Source of the DNA: Haloglomus litoreum
GTDB taxonomy: Archaea; Halobacteriota; Halobacteria; Halobacteriales; Haloarculaceae
DNA length: 64,000 nt
Direction of reading: 5' to 3'
NCBI RefSeq assembly: GCF_029338515.1
Contig: NZ_CP119988.1
Location: 2,480,001 to 2,544,000 of the forward strand
In this document: piece by piece, positions 15,176-23,734 of the stretch
Numbering within the stretch: the stretch's first letter is position 1
Layout: each line of letters starts with the position of its first letter
The notes under the pieces: generated by a model
The model's database searches: none
Seen by the model: the letters and a program-made list of their open reading frames with translations, nothing else
What the model was told of the DNA's origin: nothing
Translations under genes and position numbers: made by a program

Positions 15176-16042
15176 ATGCGCGAGACGGCCCGCGGACTCC
15201 TCGAACTCACGCGGCCTGGCAACGCCGTCGCGTCGGGGGTCCTGACGTTCATCGGTGCCTTCGTCGCCGGTCTCTCCGGCCCCGTCGGGGGACTGGTCGT
15301 CGAGACGGCACCCGAACTCCGTGCGGCGGCGGCCGTCCTCGCGACCGTCCTGGCCGTCGGCGGAGGCAACGCCATCAACGACTACTTCGACCGGGAGATC
15401 GACCGCATCAACGCGCCCGACCGCCCCATCCCGCGGGGAGCCGTCTCGCCGGGCGGCGCACTCGCGTTCGCGGTGGGTCTGTTCGCCGTGGCCGTCGGGT
15501 TCGCACTCCTGTTGCCGCTCCCGGCCATCGGCATCGCCCTGTTCAATCTCCTCGCGCTGGTCGCGTACACGGAGCTGTTCAAGGGACTGCCCGGCGTGGG
15601 GAACCTCGTCGTCGCGTACCTCGGGGGATCGACGTTCCTGTTCGGCGGCGCGGCGGTCGGCGGCGACCTCTCGACGGCGGGCGTGCTGTTCGCGCTGGCG
15701 GCGCTCTCGACCTTCGCGCGCGAGGTCGTCAAGGACGTCGAGGACGTGGCCGGCGACCGCGAGGAGGGGCTGAACACGCTCCCCATCGCCGTCGGTGAGC
15801 GCCGGGCCCTGGTGGTCGCCGCACTGGCGCTCGGGCTGGCGATTCTGGCGAGTCCGCTGCCCTACGTGACGGGGACGTTCGGCGCCGCGTATCTGGTGCT
15901 CGTGCTCCCCGCGGACGGGGTCATGGCCTACGCCGCCTACGAGTCGTTCGCGGATGCGACCGCGGGCCAGTCACGGCTCAAGTACGGGATGTTCCTCGCG
16001 ATGGCCTCGTTCGTGGTCGGGCGGGCGGTGGTGGTCCTGTGA
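15176..16042 (+). CDS. UbiA-family prenyltransferase, probably digeranylgeranylglyceryl phosphate synthase
   Basis: 288 residues, integral membrane with about eight or nine helices. The first Asp-rich motif is NAINDYFDREIDRINAPDRPIPRG (from residue 66) and the second is KDVEDVAGDREEGLNTLPI; both coordinate Mg-prenyl diphosphate. Length and motifs match archaeal (S)-2,3-di-O-geranylgeranylglyceryl phosphate synthase (EC 2.5.1.42), which adds the second geranylgeranyl chain in archaeal membrane lipid synthesis. Other haloarchaeal UbiA proteins (menaquinone, protohaem-related) look different around these motifs, but the assignment rests on family resemblance. I chose the ATG at 15176 because of the preceding TATA and the catalytic-domain start. 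Confidence 0.8.
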   Translation: MRETARGLLELTRPGNAVASGVLTFIGAFVAGLSGPVGGLVVETAPELRAAAAVLATVLAVGGGNAINDYFDREIDRINAPDRPIPRGAVSPGGALAFAVGLFAVAVGFALLLPLPAIGIALFNLLALVAYTELFKGLPGVGNLVVAYLGGSTFLFGGAAVGGDLSTAGVLFALAALSTFAREVVKDVEDVAGDREEGLNTLPIAVGERRALVVAALALGLAILASPLPYVTGTFGAAYLVLVLPADGVMAYAAYESFADATAGQSRLKYGMFLAMASFVVGRAVVVL

Positions 16043-16061
16043 CGGTCCCGAGCGGGGCCCG

Positions 16062-16832
16062 TCAGTCCTCGTAGCGCAGCCGGAGTTCCAGGTCATCGGC
16101 CCGGTCGGCGAGCAACTCGGCGTACTCGGCCTCCAGCCGCTCCGGGGACAAGCGGGAGGCGGGGCCGACGACCGTGAGCGCCCCCAGGGTGTCCGAGCCC
16201 TCGTCGTGGACGGCGACGCCGATTCCGTTGATGTCCGGATAGATCTCGCGGACGTTGAGGGCGTACCCCTGCTCGCGGACCGTCGCCAGCTCCGTCAGCA
16301 GGGTGGCTGGGTCGGTGGTCGTCCGGTCGGTCACCGCCGGCATCCCGGTCGACTCGAGGATGTGCCGGACCCGGGCATCGGGCAGTCGGGCGAGCATCGC
16401 CTTGCCGGCGGCGTTCGAGTGGAGGTAGAACCGGGACCCGAGGTGGTGCCGGCGACGGATGCCGTAGTCGTCGTTGACGCCGAAGACGAACACGCCGTGC
16501 CCCCTCTCCTCGACGGCGAGCGTACAGAGTTCGTCGGTCGCCTCGCTGAGTGCGAGCACCTCCGGCGTCGCCGCCGAGCAGAGGCGGTTCCGGTCACGGA
16601 CCGCGCCCCCCAGCGTCAGGAAGCGAAAGCCCAGTCGATAGGTCCCCTCGTCGTTGAGGACGTAGCCCGCCTCCGCCAGCGTCGTCAGGTGCTTGTGGAC
16701 GGTCCCCTTCGTGAGACCCGTCTCCGCGGCGAGGGCGGTCACACCGGACTCCCCGGCCTCGAACAACGCCTCGACGACCCGGAGGAGCGTCCACCCCGCC
16801 TGTACGGTCCCCGATGGGGCCGAATCGTCCAT
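16062..16832 (-). CDS. IclR-family transcription regulator
   Basis: 256 residues from MDDSAPSGTVQAGWTLLRVVEALFEAGESGVTALAAETGLTKGTVHKHLTTLAEAGYV, a classic IclR winged helix. The C-terminal effector domain has FLTLGGAVRD, SRFYLHSNAAGKAMLARLPD and GYALNVREIYPDINGIGVAVHD. An upstream in-frame extension is ignored because it lacks acidic composition. IclR proteins are dimers that bind small organic effectors and repress or activate catabolic and transport genes. A perfect palindrome lies 32-48 bases before the ATG and may be its own operator. The effector is unknown. Confidence 0.9.
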   Translation of the reverse strand: MDDSAPSGTVQAGWTLLRVVEALFEAGESGVTALAAETGLTKGTVHKHLTTLAEAGYVLNDEGTYRLGFRFLTLGGAVRDRNRLCSAATPEVLALSEATDELCTLAVEERGHGVFVFGVNDDYGIRRRHHLGSRFYLHSNAAGKAMLARLPDARVRHILESTGMPAVTDRTTTDPATLLTELATVREQGYALNVREIYPDINGIGVAVHDEGSDTLGALTVVGPASRLSPERLEAEYAELLADRADDLELRLRYED

Positions 16833-16863
16833 GGCCCCGGCGACGGGGCGGACCGACAAGACT

Positions 16864-16880
16864 GTTTCCCGTGGGGAAAC
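16864..16880. promoter_or_regulatory. Perfect palindrome, candidate IclR operator
   Basis: GTTTCCC-GTG-GGGAAAC has 7-bp arms and a 3-base spacer. It lies 32-48 bases upstream of the IclR ATG, where the TATA/BRE region would be for a leaderless gene. Its form resembles known IclR-type sites with GTTTC/GAAAC arms. Autorepression is inferred. Confidence 0.5.
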
Positions 16881-17184
16881 GCCTGTACCTCCTCGGAGAC
16901 GCGGCGCGACCCCTCCGAACGACCGGGAGTCCTCGCGAGAGTAGACCCCCCTCGACGCGCCAGCGTGATGACTGGCGTGGAGATATCCCATCCGTCTGAG
17001 ATGATTCTGGGTGCGACCAGCATGGGAGAGAGGGAAGGAGACACGGACCGAGTGAGTCGGGTTTCCAGGCCACCAAGATGGCAAAAACACGCGATTCGCC
17101 ACCACGCATTCGTGGCTCCGCCGGTCCCGTTTCCTCCACCTGAACGGCCCATCTCACCTGATATATCATTTTCCTAACCGCTAC

Positions 17185-17192
17185 GTTTAAGC
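17185..17192 (+). promoter_or_regulatory. Putative TATA element of the sulfatase-transporter operon
   Basis: GTTTAAGC, centred about 27 bases before the GTG at 17215. Confidence 0.45.
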
Positions 17193-17214
17193 TCCGCTAT
17201 GACACCTGGTAGCT

Positions 17215-18636
17215 GTGAACGTCCTCTACATCGACATCGACTCGTTGCGGGCCGACCGCCTGGGGATGTACGGGCACGAGGCCCCGACGACCCCTGAACT
17301 CGACCGGTTCGCCGAGGACGCCGTCGTCTTCGACCGCTCGTACGTGGCCTGTTCGCCGTGCATGCCGTCGCGGGCGGGCTTCGTCTCCGGTCGCTACGGC
17401 GTGCACAACGGTATCGTCACGCACGGGCCGCAGGCACAGACGCTCCGCTCGCCGAAGCAGTCGAAGGACTGGTTCGCAGGCTGGGCCGAGGAGTGGACGT
17501 TCGAGGGGAACGGCCTGAAGGAGACGACCGGGGAGAGCGCCGAGTGGCTGACGCTCCCGGAGGTGTTCTTCCACGAGCGGGTCCACACGGCTGCGGTCTC
17601 CTCGTTCCCCCGGCACACGGCGCCGTGGTTCTACCATCTCTGGCACGAGTTCCACCAGCCCCAGGAGCCCGAGGGGCGGCGGATGTTCTTCATGACGCCG
17701 CAGGCCGAGGACGTGGTCGACACCGCGCGCGACGTGCTGGAGCGCAACGACGACCCGGTGTTCTGCTACGCGCAGTTCTGGGAGCCACACCTCCCGTACA
17801 CCCGCCCGGACGAGGAGGTCGCCGGGTTCGCGGACACGCCGATGCCACCCTACCCGACCGAGGACGACATCGCGGCCCACCACGAGTGGGAGCTCTCGAC
17901 GGCGGCCCAGATGGAGGTCGAGTCGCGCGAGGACCTCAGGCGACTGTACGCCTCGTACGACGCCGAGATCCGCCACGTCGACCGCGAGGTCGGCCGACTG
18001 CTCGAGTACCTCCGGGAGACGGGTCGCTACGACGAGACGATGGTCGTCGTCACGGGCGACCACGGCGAGGAGTTCGGCGAGCACGGGATGTACGTCAAGC
18101 ACGGGAACGTCCACGATGCGAGCCAGCGGGTGCCGCTGCTGGTGAAGCCGCCGGCGAGCGCCGACTACGAGCCCGGCCATCGCGACCAGCTCGTCACGAA
18201 CGTCGACCTGGCGCCGACGCTCGTCGACTACGCGGGCCTCGACAGGCCGGCCCAGTGGCAGGGCCGGTCGCTCCGTCCGGTGCTGGCCGACCCCGACGCC
18301 GACTGGCGCGACCACGTCGTCCTCGACCACGGCCTCTACACCGCCCAGCGGGCGGTCCGGACGGACCGCTGGAAGTACGTCCGCACGCTCCACCCCGGCG
18401 GATTCGCCGACGTCGTCCCCGAGCGGGCCCTGTACGATATGCACGAGGACCCGCACGAGCAGGCGAACCTGCACGACGATCGCCCGGCGGTGGTCGAGGA
18501 CCTGGAGACCAGGATGCTCCGCTGGGTCGACGAGCACGTCGGCCGAGGGGAGGACCCGATGCACGAGTTGGCGCGGACCGGGCCGGCGAGCTACCCGCCC
18601 AACGAAGCGTACTGGTCGCAGAACACGGGGAGATGA
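17215..18636 (+). CDS. Sulfatase with Cys-type formylglycine motif
   Basis: 473 residues with a GTG start. MNVLYIDIDSLRADRLGMYG carries the N-terminal metal-binding Asp pair. The signature SPCMPSRAGFVSGR holds CxPxR (Cys49-Pro51-Arg53), the site converted to formylglycine in active sulfatases. Further features are VVVTGDHGEEFGEHG (metal site), FCYAQFWEPHLPY and WKYVRTLHPGG. No signal peptide is visible, so it is probably cytoplasmic. It would hydrolyse sulfate esters. The stop codon overlaps the start of an APC transporter, so uptake and desulfation may be linked. The other two superfamily members in the window lack this Cys. Confidence 0.85.
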   Translation: MNVLYIDIDSLRADRLGMYGHEAPTTPELDRFAEDAVVFDRSYVACSPCMPSRAGFVSGRYGVHNGIVTHGPQAQTLRSPKQSKDWFAGWAEEWTFEGNGLKETTGESAEWLTLPEVFFHERVHTAAVSSFPRHTAPWFYHLWHEFHQPQEPEGRRMFFMTPQAEDVVDTARDVLERNDDPVFCYAQFWEPHLPYTRPDEEVAGFADTPMPPYPTEDDIAAHHEWELSTAAQMEVESREDLRRLYASYDAEIRHVDREVGRLLEYLRETGRYDETMVVVTGDHGEEFGEHGMYVKHGNVHDASQRVPLLVKPPASADYEPGHRDQLVTNVDLAPTLVDYAGLDRPAQWQGRSLRPVLADPDADWRDHVVLDHGLYTAQRAVRTDRWKYVRTLHPGGFADVVPERALYDMHEDPHEQANLHDDRPAVVEDLETRMLRWVDEHVGRGEDPMHELARTGPASYPPNEAYWSQNTGR

Positions 18637-19979
18637 GCACGACCGACCGCCTCACCGGCTCCATCGGCGTCACGGAGGCCACGGCGCTGCTGGTGGGCAA
18701 CGTCATCGGCGTGAGCATCTTCGTCCTCCCGGGGCCCCTGGCGGGACAGGCCGGTCCGGCCGTCGCCATCGGCATCCTGCTGGCGGCCATCCCGCTGGCG
18801 TTCGGGATCCTGACGACGCTGCAGCTCGGGAGCGCCATCCCCGTCGCCGGCGGGAACTACGTCTACGGCTCCCGGCTGGTCCACCCGTACGTCGGCTTCC
18901 TCATCCCATGGCTGGTCGTCCCGGGCGTGTGGGCCGGACTGCTGTTCATCGGTGTCGGCTTCGCTGAGTACGTCAGCGTCTTCACCTCGGTCCCGGAGCT
19001 CGCGCTCATCTACGTCATCCTGGTCCCGTTCCTGCTGCTCAACATCGTCGGCATCCGGCCCGTCGCCCGGGTCCAGCTCACCCTGGTCGGCCTGCTGCTC
19101 GTCAGCATGCTCCTGTTCATCGTCCCCGGGGCGGTCGCCATCGACCCCGGGAACTACACCCCGTTCCTCCCGAACGGCGTCGGTCCGTTCGCGCTGGCCG
19201 TCGTCTCGCTGTACTTCCCGCTGCGCGGGTTCGGCCTCATCATCGACCTCGGCGAGGAGCTTGACGACCCGGTCCGGACCATCCCGCGGGTCCTCCTCTA
19301 CAGCGCCCTCATCGCGCTGACGCTGTTCGTGCTCCTCGTGGTCGTGCTCGTGGGGGTGATGAACTGGCAGGAGCTGGGCGCCGCGGACGCCGCGGTGGTC
19401 GCGGCCTCGCGGACCTTCCTCCCGCCCGCGCTGGTCCCGGTCGTCGCTGCCGGGGCGGTCATCGGTGCGCTCACCTCCATCAGCACCACGTACACCGGGT
19501 TCTCACGCGCACTGATGCGCGCCGCACGCGACGACGTGTTCCCCTCCGTCATCGCCCGTGTCGACCCACGCTTCGGGACCCCCAGCATCGCGCTCCTCGT
19601 CCTGGGTGTCCCGCCGCTCCTGCTGGCACCCATCGCCCCGGGGCCGGTGGTCCTCTCCGTGTGGCTGGCGCTATCCGTCCTGACCGCGGCCGTCGTGAAC
19701 GCGGCGGCCCTCTGGCGGCTCCCGACGCGGTACCCCGGGCGCTACGAGGCTGCCGGGTTCCAGCTGCCCCGCCGTGCGCTGAAGGTGGTGTCCGTCCTGA
19801 CGGCACTCACCTCGCTGGTACTCATCCTCGTGACGACGCTGCGCCTGCCCTGGATGATCGGTCTCTTCGCCGGCTGGGCGGTCGTGGGCTACGCCTACTA
19901 CCGGTTCCGGGCGCGCTCGCTCGCCGGTGACGGCGTCGACCTCCCGGAGCGGATGCGGACGCTCGCGGACCACGAGTGA
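18633..19979 (+). CDS. APC-family amino acid/amine permease
   Basis: 448 residues with about 12 membrane helices. The start MSTTDRLTGSIGVTEATALLVGNVIGVSIFVLPGPLAGQAG is the typical APC helix 1 with its unwound GxxIG-like segment. GGNYVYGSRLVHPYVGFLIPW and SRALMRAARDDVFPSVIARVDPRFGTPSIALL are also characteristic. The ATG overlaps the sulfatase stop (ATGA), so the two genes are translationally coupled. Substrates of APC carriers are amino acids and related amines; here a sulfated or sulfur-containing substrate is possible but unproven. Confidence 0.88.
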   Translation: MSTTDRLTGSIGVTEATALLVGNVIGVSIFVLPGPLAGQAGPAVAIGILLAAIPLAFGILTTLQLGSAIPVAGGNYVYGSRLVHPYVGFLIPWLVVPGVWAGLLFIGVGFAEYVSVFTSVPELALIYVILVPFLLLNIVGIRPVARVQLTLVGLLLVSMLLFIVPGAVAIDPGNYTPFLPNGVGPFALAVVSLYFPLRGFGLIIDLGEELDDPVRTIPRVLLYSALIALTLFVLLVVVLVGVMNWQELGAADAAVVAASRTFLPPALVPVVAAGAVIGALTSISTTYTGFSRALMRAARDDVFPSVIARVDPRFGTPSIALLVLGVPPLLLAPIAPGPVVLSVWLALSVLTAAVVNAAALWRLPTRYPGRYEAAGFQLPRRALKVVSVLTALTSLVLILVTTLRLPWMIGLFAGWAVVGYAYYRFRARSLAGDGVDLPERMRTLADHE

Positions 19980-20026
19980 GCCGGGCCACGGTGGGCGCCC
20001 CCCACGGTCCCGCGATTCGCCCGTAG

Positions 20027-21280
20027 CTACCGATAGGGCCGCCCCGACCGGGCGTAGGCGGCCGCCGACCGGTAGAGGTTCCGGGCCATCATGCTCGTCT
20101 GCACGGTGGCCCGGGCCTGGTACACGTCGCCCACGGCCGACTGGACCGCCTCGTCCTCGGGTGCGGCCTCGAGCGCGGCGTCGGCGAGGTGGCTGGCCCG
20201 GCGGTGTTCGCCGGCCTCGGACAGTTCGCGGGCGCGCTCGGCCAGCGCGTCGGCACCGCCCGCCAGGTCGGCGAACTCGCCGGCCACGTCCCCGCGGGGC
20301 GCGGGTTTCAGCTCGCACGGGCGCCCGGTCCACCAGCCCCCGTAGCGCCGGATGACCGAGCGAGCGATGAACTCGGGCTCGTCGTACTGCGCCTCCAGCC
20401 AGGGCTCGTCGGCATCGGGGTACTCGACCCCGGTCACGATGTCGGCGTGCGGCGGGGATTCGTCGTTCAGCGCCGCGAGCGTCCGGTCCACGACCGTCTC
20501 GAGGTACTCCGCCGTGGTCCGGAGGCGGCGCTCGATGCCGGCGGGGTCGTCGACGACGGCGTCCCCGTGGCCCGGGCAGAGGTGCCGGGGCTCCCGGGCC
20601 GCCATCTCCCGGAGCGCGTCGACCCACTCGCCCGGGTAGCGCTGGACCTTCTGCGGGTTGCCCGCGTTCGGCGCGACGCCGATGAAGAAGTCGCCCGGAC
20701 ACAGCACCTCCCGGTCCGGGCACCAGACCCAGGAGTGGTCGTCCGTCTCGCCGCGGCCGTGCCGGACCTGGAACCGCAGCCCACCCACGTCGATGGAGAG
20801 CGCGTCCCGGTAGGTGGTGGTCGGCGGGTGCTCGGGGACGCCGAACGGGGAGCCGTCCTCGTACATCAGGTCGGCCATGTCGACGGTGGCGCCGAACTGG
20901 CGGGCGTTGATGGCCTCGTTGTGGCCCTTCGTCCGTGCGTACCGCCGGAAGCGGTCCGCCATCGCCTCGTGGGCGATCACCTCGGGTGGCTCCTGCCCGT
21001 CGACGAGGAACGCCTCCAGCCCGTAGGCGTGGTCGACGTGCCCGTGCGTGTAGACCACCGTGTCGACGGGCGCGTCGGTGTGTTCTCGGAGCGACTCGGC
21101 GAGCGCCGGGGCGAGCGCACGGAGCCCCGTGTCGACGAGCACCAGTCCGTCGCCCGTCTCGAACGCCGTCACGCCGCTGAAGTACGACTGGAAGTAGACG
21201 CCGTCGGTCACCTCGACCGTCTCGACCTCGGCCCGCCCGTCGCGGACCGCCTGGACCGCCTCGACCACGTTGTCGACCAT
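20027..21280 (-). CDS. Alkylsulfatase-like metallo-beta-lactamase-fold hydrolase lacking the C-terminal SCP-like domain
   Basis: 417 residues from MVDNVVEAVQAV; an in-frame upstream extension is not acidic and is left out. The metal site is THGHVDHAYG (HxHxDH), with VIAHEAMADRFRRY, HGRGETDDHSWVWCPDREVLCPGDFFIG and HLCPGHG. The C-terminal part has RRYGGWWTGRPCELKPAP and a helical ERARELSEAGEHRRASHLADAALEAAP, typical of the dimerisation domain of SdsA1/BDS1-type alkylsulfatases. Full-length enzymes of that group (about 650 residues) end with an SCP2-like lipid-binding domain that is absent here. It may hydrolyse sulfate esters, but substrate is unknown. It is divergent from bioB. Confidence 0.78.
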   Translation of the reverse strand: MVDNVVEAVQAVRDGRAEVETVEVTDGVYFQSYFSGVTAFETGDGLVLVDTGLRALAPALAESLREHTDAPVDTVVYTHGHVDHAYGLEAFLVDGQEPPEVIAHEAMADRFRRYARTKGHNEAINARQFGATVDMADLMYEDGSPFGVPEHPPTTTYRDALSIDVGGLRFQVRHGRGETDDHSWVWCPDREVLCPGDFFIGVAPNAGNPQKVQRYPGEWVDALREMAAREPRHLCPGHGDAVVDDPAGIERRLRTTAEYLETVVDRTLAALNDESPPHADIVTGVEYPDADEPWLEAQYDEPEFIARSVIRRYGGWWTGRPCELKPAPRGDVAGEFADLAGGADALAERARELSEAGEHRRASHLADAALEAAPEDEAVQSAVGDVYQARATVQTSMMARNLYRSAAAYARSGRPYR

Positions 21281-21300
21281 GCGCGGGGGGTGTGAGACAC

Positions 21301-21312
21301 CGCATAAATGCG
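21301..21312 (-). promoter_or_regulatory. Palindrome over the TATA region of the alkylsulfatase-like gene
   Basis: CGCAT-AA-ATGCG. Its centre lies about 26 bases before the ATG at 21280, so it overlaps the likely TATA element (CATTTATG on the minus strand). It could be a regulator site or just the promoter. Confidence 0.35.
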
Positions 21313-21405
21313 TTATGTCGGCTCGATGAGCGTTCATGCGGAGGAAACGCCGAGCCACCGACCCGTGGTTGCAACTCCCCTCCCGCGTGTCACACGTTCA
21401 CCAAC

Positions 21406-21411
21406 CTTTAT
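21406..21411 (+). promoter_or_regulatory. Putative TATA element of the biotin operon
   Basis: CTTTAT, about 28 bases before the GTG at 21437. This spacing supports the GTG as a leaderless start. Confidence 0.45.
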
Positions 21412-21436
21412 CACCTCGTCAACCGAGTCGGTGAGC

Positions 21437-22546
21437 GTGGTTTACGAGACAGGCAACCGGACGATCGACGACGCCGTCGAGCGCGTGCTGGCGGGCGAGG
21501 ACCTCGACCGCCGTGATGGACTGGCACTCATCGCCCAGCCCGTCGACGAACTCGCCGCCGCCGCCGACATGGTGCGCCGCGAGTTCTCCGACGGGACGGT
21601 CGATGCCTGCTCCATCGTGAACGCGAAGGCCGGCAACTGCGCGGAGGATTGTGGCTTCTGCGCCCAGTCGGCCCACTTCGACACCGGCATCGACACCTAC
21701 GGCTTCCTCGAACCGGAGGAGATACTGGAGGCCGCGAAGCGAGCGGAGGCCGACGGCGCCCAGCGCTTCGGCATCGTGGTCGCAGAGAAGGGCGTCTCGA
21801 AGGAACAGCGGCCCGACGAGTGGGAGAAGGTCATCCGCGCCATCCGGCTCGTCCGCGACGAGACCGACGTGGAGGTCGACGCCTCGCTGGGCATCCTCAC
21901 GGAGGAGGAGGCCGAGATACTGGTCGAGGAGGGGCTCAACCACTACAACCACAACATCGAGACGTCCCGGCGGTTCTTCCCGGAGATCGTCGAGAGCCAC
22001 ACGTTCGAGGACCGGCTCCACACCCTCCGGGTGGCGAAGGAGGCCGGGATGGACCTCTGTGCGGGCGTCATCCTCGGGATGGGCGAGTCGCCCACCGACC
22101 GCGTGGACGCGGCCATGGAACTGCGCGACATCGGCGTCTCCTCGCTCCCGGTCAACATCCTCAACCCCGTGGCGGGGACGCCGCTGGGCGAGGAGCACGA
22201 CTCCGCGCTCATCAGCACCGAGGAGGTCATCGAGACCATCGCGGTCTACCGGCTGCTCCACCCGCACGCCCGCGTCCGCCTCACGGGCGGCCGCGAGGTG
22301 AACCTGGAAGGGGACGAACAGCACCTCCCCTTCGAGGCCGGGGCCGACGGGATGCTGACCGGCGACTACCTCACCACCGAGGGCCAGGACCCGGCCGACG
22401 ACATCGAGATAATGCGCAAGGCCGGCCTCGAACCCAACAAGTCGGTCAACGACTTCGACGAGGCGGCGGTCCGGGCGCGCCACCGCAGTGACGGCCCCGC
22501 GACCGCGGCCGGGTCGGCGACCAGCAACGCGGAACTCGACGACTGA
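21437..22546 (+). CDS. bioB: Biotin synthase
   Basis: 369 residues from a GTG at 21437 (MVYETGNRTIDDAVERVLAG); a GTG two codons upstream is possible. It is a radical SAM enzyme that inserts sulfur into dethiobiotin. The [4Fe-4S] motif is GNCAEDCGFCAQS (Cys68, Cys72, Cys75). Later come NHYNHNIETSRRFFPEI, CAGVILGMGES, LPVNILNPVAGTPL and RLTGGREVNL, the usual BioB blocks including the Arg that contacts the second cluster. The C-terminal 40 residues are an acidic haloarchaeal extension. It is the first gene of bioB-bioU-bioF-bioD. Confidence 0.95.
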   Translation: MVYETGNRTIDDAVERVLAGEDLDRRDGLALIAQPVDELAAAADMVRREFSDGTVDACSIVNAKAGNCAEDCGFCAQSAHFDTGIDTYGFLEPEEILEAAKRAEADGAQRFGIVVAEKGVSKEQRPDEWEKVIRAIRLVRDETDVEVDASLGILTEEEAEILVEEGLNHYNHNIETSRRFFPEIVESHTFEDRLHTLRVAKEAGMDLCAGVILGMGESPTDRVDAAMELRDIGVSSLPVNILNPVAGTPLGEEHDSALISTEEVIETIAVYRLLHPHARVRLTGGREVNLEGDEQHLPFEAGADGMLTGDYLTTEGQDPADDIEIMRKAGLEPNKSVNDFDEAAVRARHRSDGPATAAGSATSNAELDD

Positions 22547-22567
22547 CGAGATTATCGTCCAGTCTGG

Positions 22568-22586
22568 CAGATAATCGGATAATCTG
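22568..22586. repeat. Imperfect palindrome between bioB and the BioU-like gene
   Basis: CAGATAATCGGATAATCTG is palindromic except for three central positions. A related AGATTATC lies at 22549-22556. It could be an operator, a processing site or a weak terminator; nothing decides between them. Confidence 0.4.
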
Positions 22587-22621
22587 ACGGATTCGACACA
22601 GGATACCCCAATTACGAACCT

Positions 22622-23716
22622 ATGCACGAAACGACGTTCGCGGTACTCGGCACGGGCGGCATCGGGCGGCGAGCACTCGAGGTCTCGAAGGCCAAGGACG
22701 ACCTGACACCGGTCGCGGCGTGTGACCGCCACGGCGTCGCCGTCGACCACGACGGACTGGACGTTGACGAACTGCTGGCGGCGACGGAGGGCAACATCGC
22801 TAGCGAGGCGCAACGCGCCTCGGACGAGGTGAGCGGCGACCAGCCGCGAACAGACGGCGGGACGACGGTCGACGACAGCAGCGGCGGCATCAAGCAGGCC
22901 GGCGCCGACAAGGGCGTCGCGGCTTCCGTCCAGGCCGACCCGACCGACGCACCCATCGACGACATCATCGCTGAGAGCGACACCATCGACGCCGTCCTCA
23001 TCGCGCTCCCGAACCTGGAGCACGACTTCATCCCGCGCGTGGCCGAGCGGTTCGCCGAGGCCGACTACGAGGGCGTCCTCGTGGACGTGCTCAAGCGGAG
23101 CCGCGTCATCGGGATGCTGGACGAGCGCGAGGAGCAACTACAGGACGCGGGCATCACCTTCGTCTGCGGCGCGGGCGCAACCCCGGGCTTCCTGACGGGT
23201 GCCGCGGCGCTGGCCGCGCAGTCGTTCGTCGAGGTCCACGAGGTCGACATCTGGTGGGGCGTCGGGCTGAAGTCGGGCTACGAGGACAACCGCGGCACCG
23301 TCCGCGAGGACATCGCCCACCTCGACGGCTACGACATCGAGACGGCCCGCGCGATGACCGACGAGGAGATCGAGGAACTGGTCGACGAGCACGACGGCGT
23401 GCTGGAGTTCCACGACATGGAGCACGCCGACGACGTGCTGCTGGAGCGGGCGGGCATCTGCGACGCCGAGGACGTCACCGTCGGCGGCGTTCTGGACCTT
23501 CGAAACGACGAGAAGCCCACGACGACCACCGTCACCGTCACGGGCGAGACCTTCGACGGCGAGGTCGCCACCAACACCTTCGAACTCGGCGACGAGACGA
23601 GCATGGAGGCCAACGTCAACGGGCCCGCGCTGGGCTACCTGAAGGCCGCCGTCCGGCACAACCGCGCCGGCGACCACGGCGTCTTCGGCCCGGCCGAACT
23701 GATGCCCGGTTTCTGA
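22622..23716 (+). CDS. bioU: BioU-like (S)-8-amino-7-oxononanoate-converting enzyme (saccharopine-dehydrogenase-like)
   Basis: 364 residues. It opens with a Rossmann motif, AVLGTGGIGRRALEVSKAKDDLTPVAACDRHG. Later come AVLIALPNLEHDFIPRVAERFAEADYEGVLVDVLKRSRVIGML, FVCGAGATPGFLTGAAALAAQSF and a long C-terminal domain ending FGPAELMPGF. BioU, first described in cyanobacteria, is a saccharopine-dehydrogenase-like enzyme. It turns KAPA into the DAPA stage using an internal lysine as amino donor, replacing the aminotransferase BioA. The operon has bioB, bioF and bioD but no bioA, which fits. Lys158 in LVDVLKRSR is a plausible donor lysine. Residues about 55-112 form an acidic, low-complexity insert. 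Confidence 0.75.
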   Translation: MHETTFAVLGTGGIGRRALEVSKAKDDLTPVAACDRHGVAVDHDGLDVDELLAATEGNIASEAQRASDEVSGDQPRTDGGTTVDDSSGGIKQAGADKGVAASVQADPTDAPIDDIIAESDTIDAVLIALPNLEHDFIPRVAERFAEADYEGVLVDVLKRSRVIGMLDEREEQLQDAGITFVCGAGATPGFLTGAAALAAQSFVEVHEVDIWWGVGLKSGYEDNRGTVREDIAHLDGYDIETARAMTDEEIEELVDEHDGVLEFHDMEHADDVLLERAGICDAEDVTVGGVLDLRNDEKPTTTTVTVTGETFDGEVATNTFELGDETSMEANVNGPALGYLKAAVRHNRAGDHGVFGPAELMPGF

Positions 23717-23734
23717 GGTTCCGACACCCTTCCG

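Larger units (their letters stand above)
16833..17214. other. Divergent intergenic region between the IclR and sulfatase genes
   Basis: 382 bases. It contains the palindrome at 16864-16880, the sulfatase TATA element at 17185-17192 and an AT-rich patch (TGATATATCATTTTCC, 17159-17174), itself partly palindromic. Nothing coding was recognised. Confidence 0.6.
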
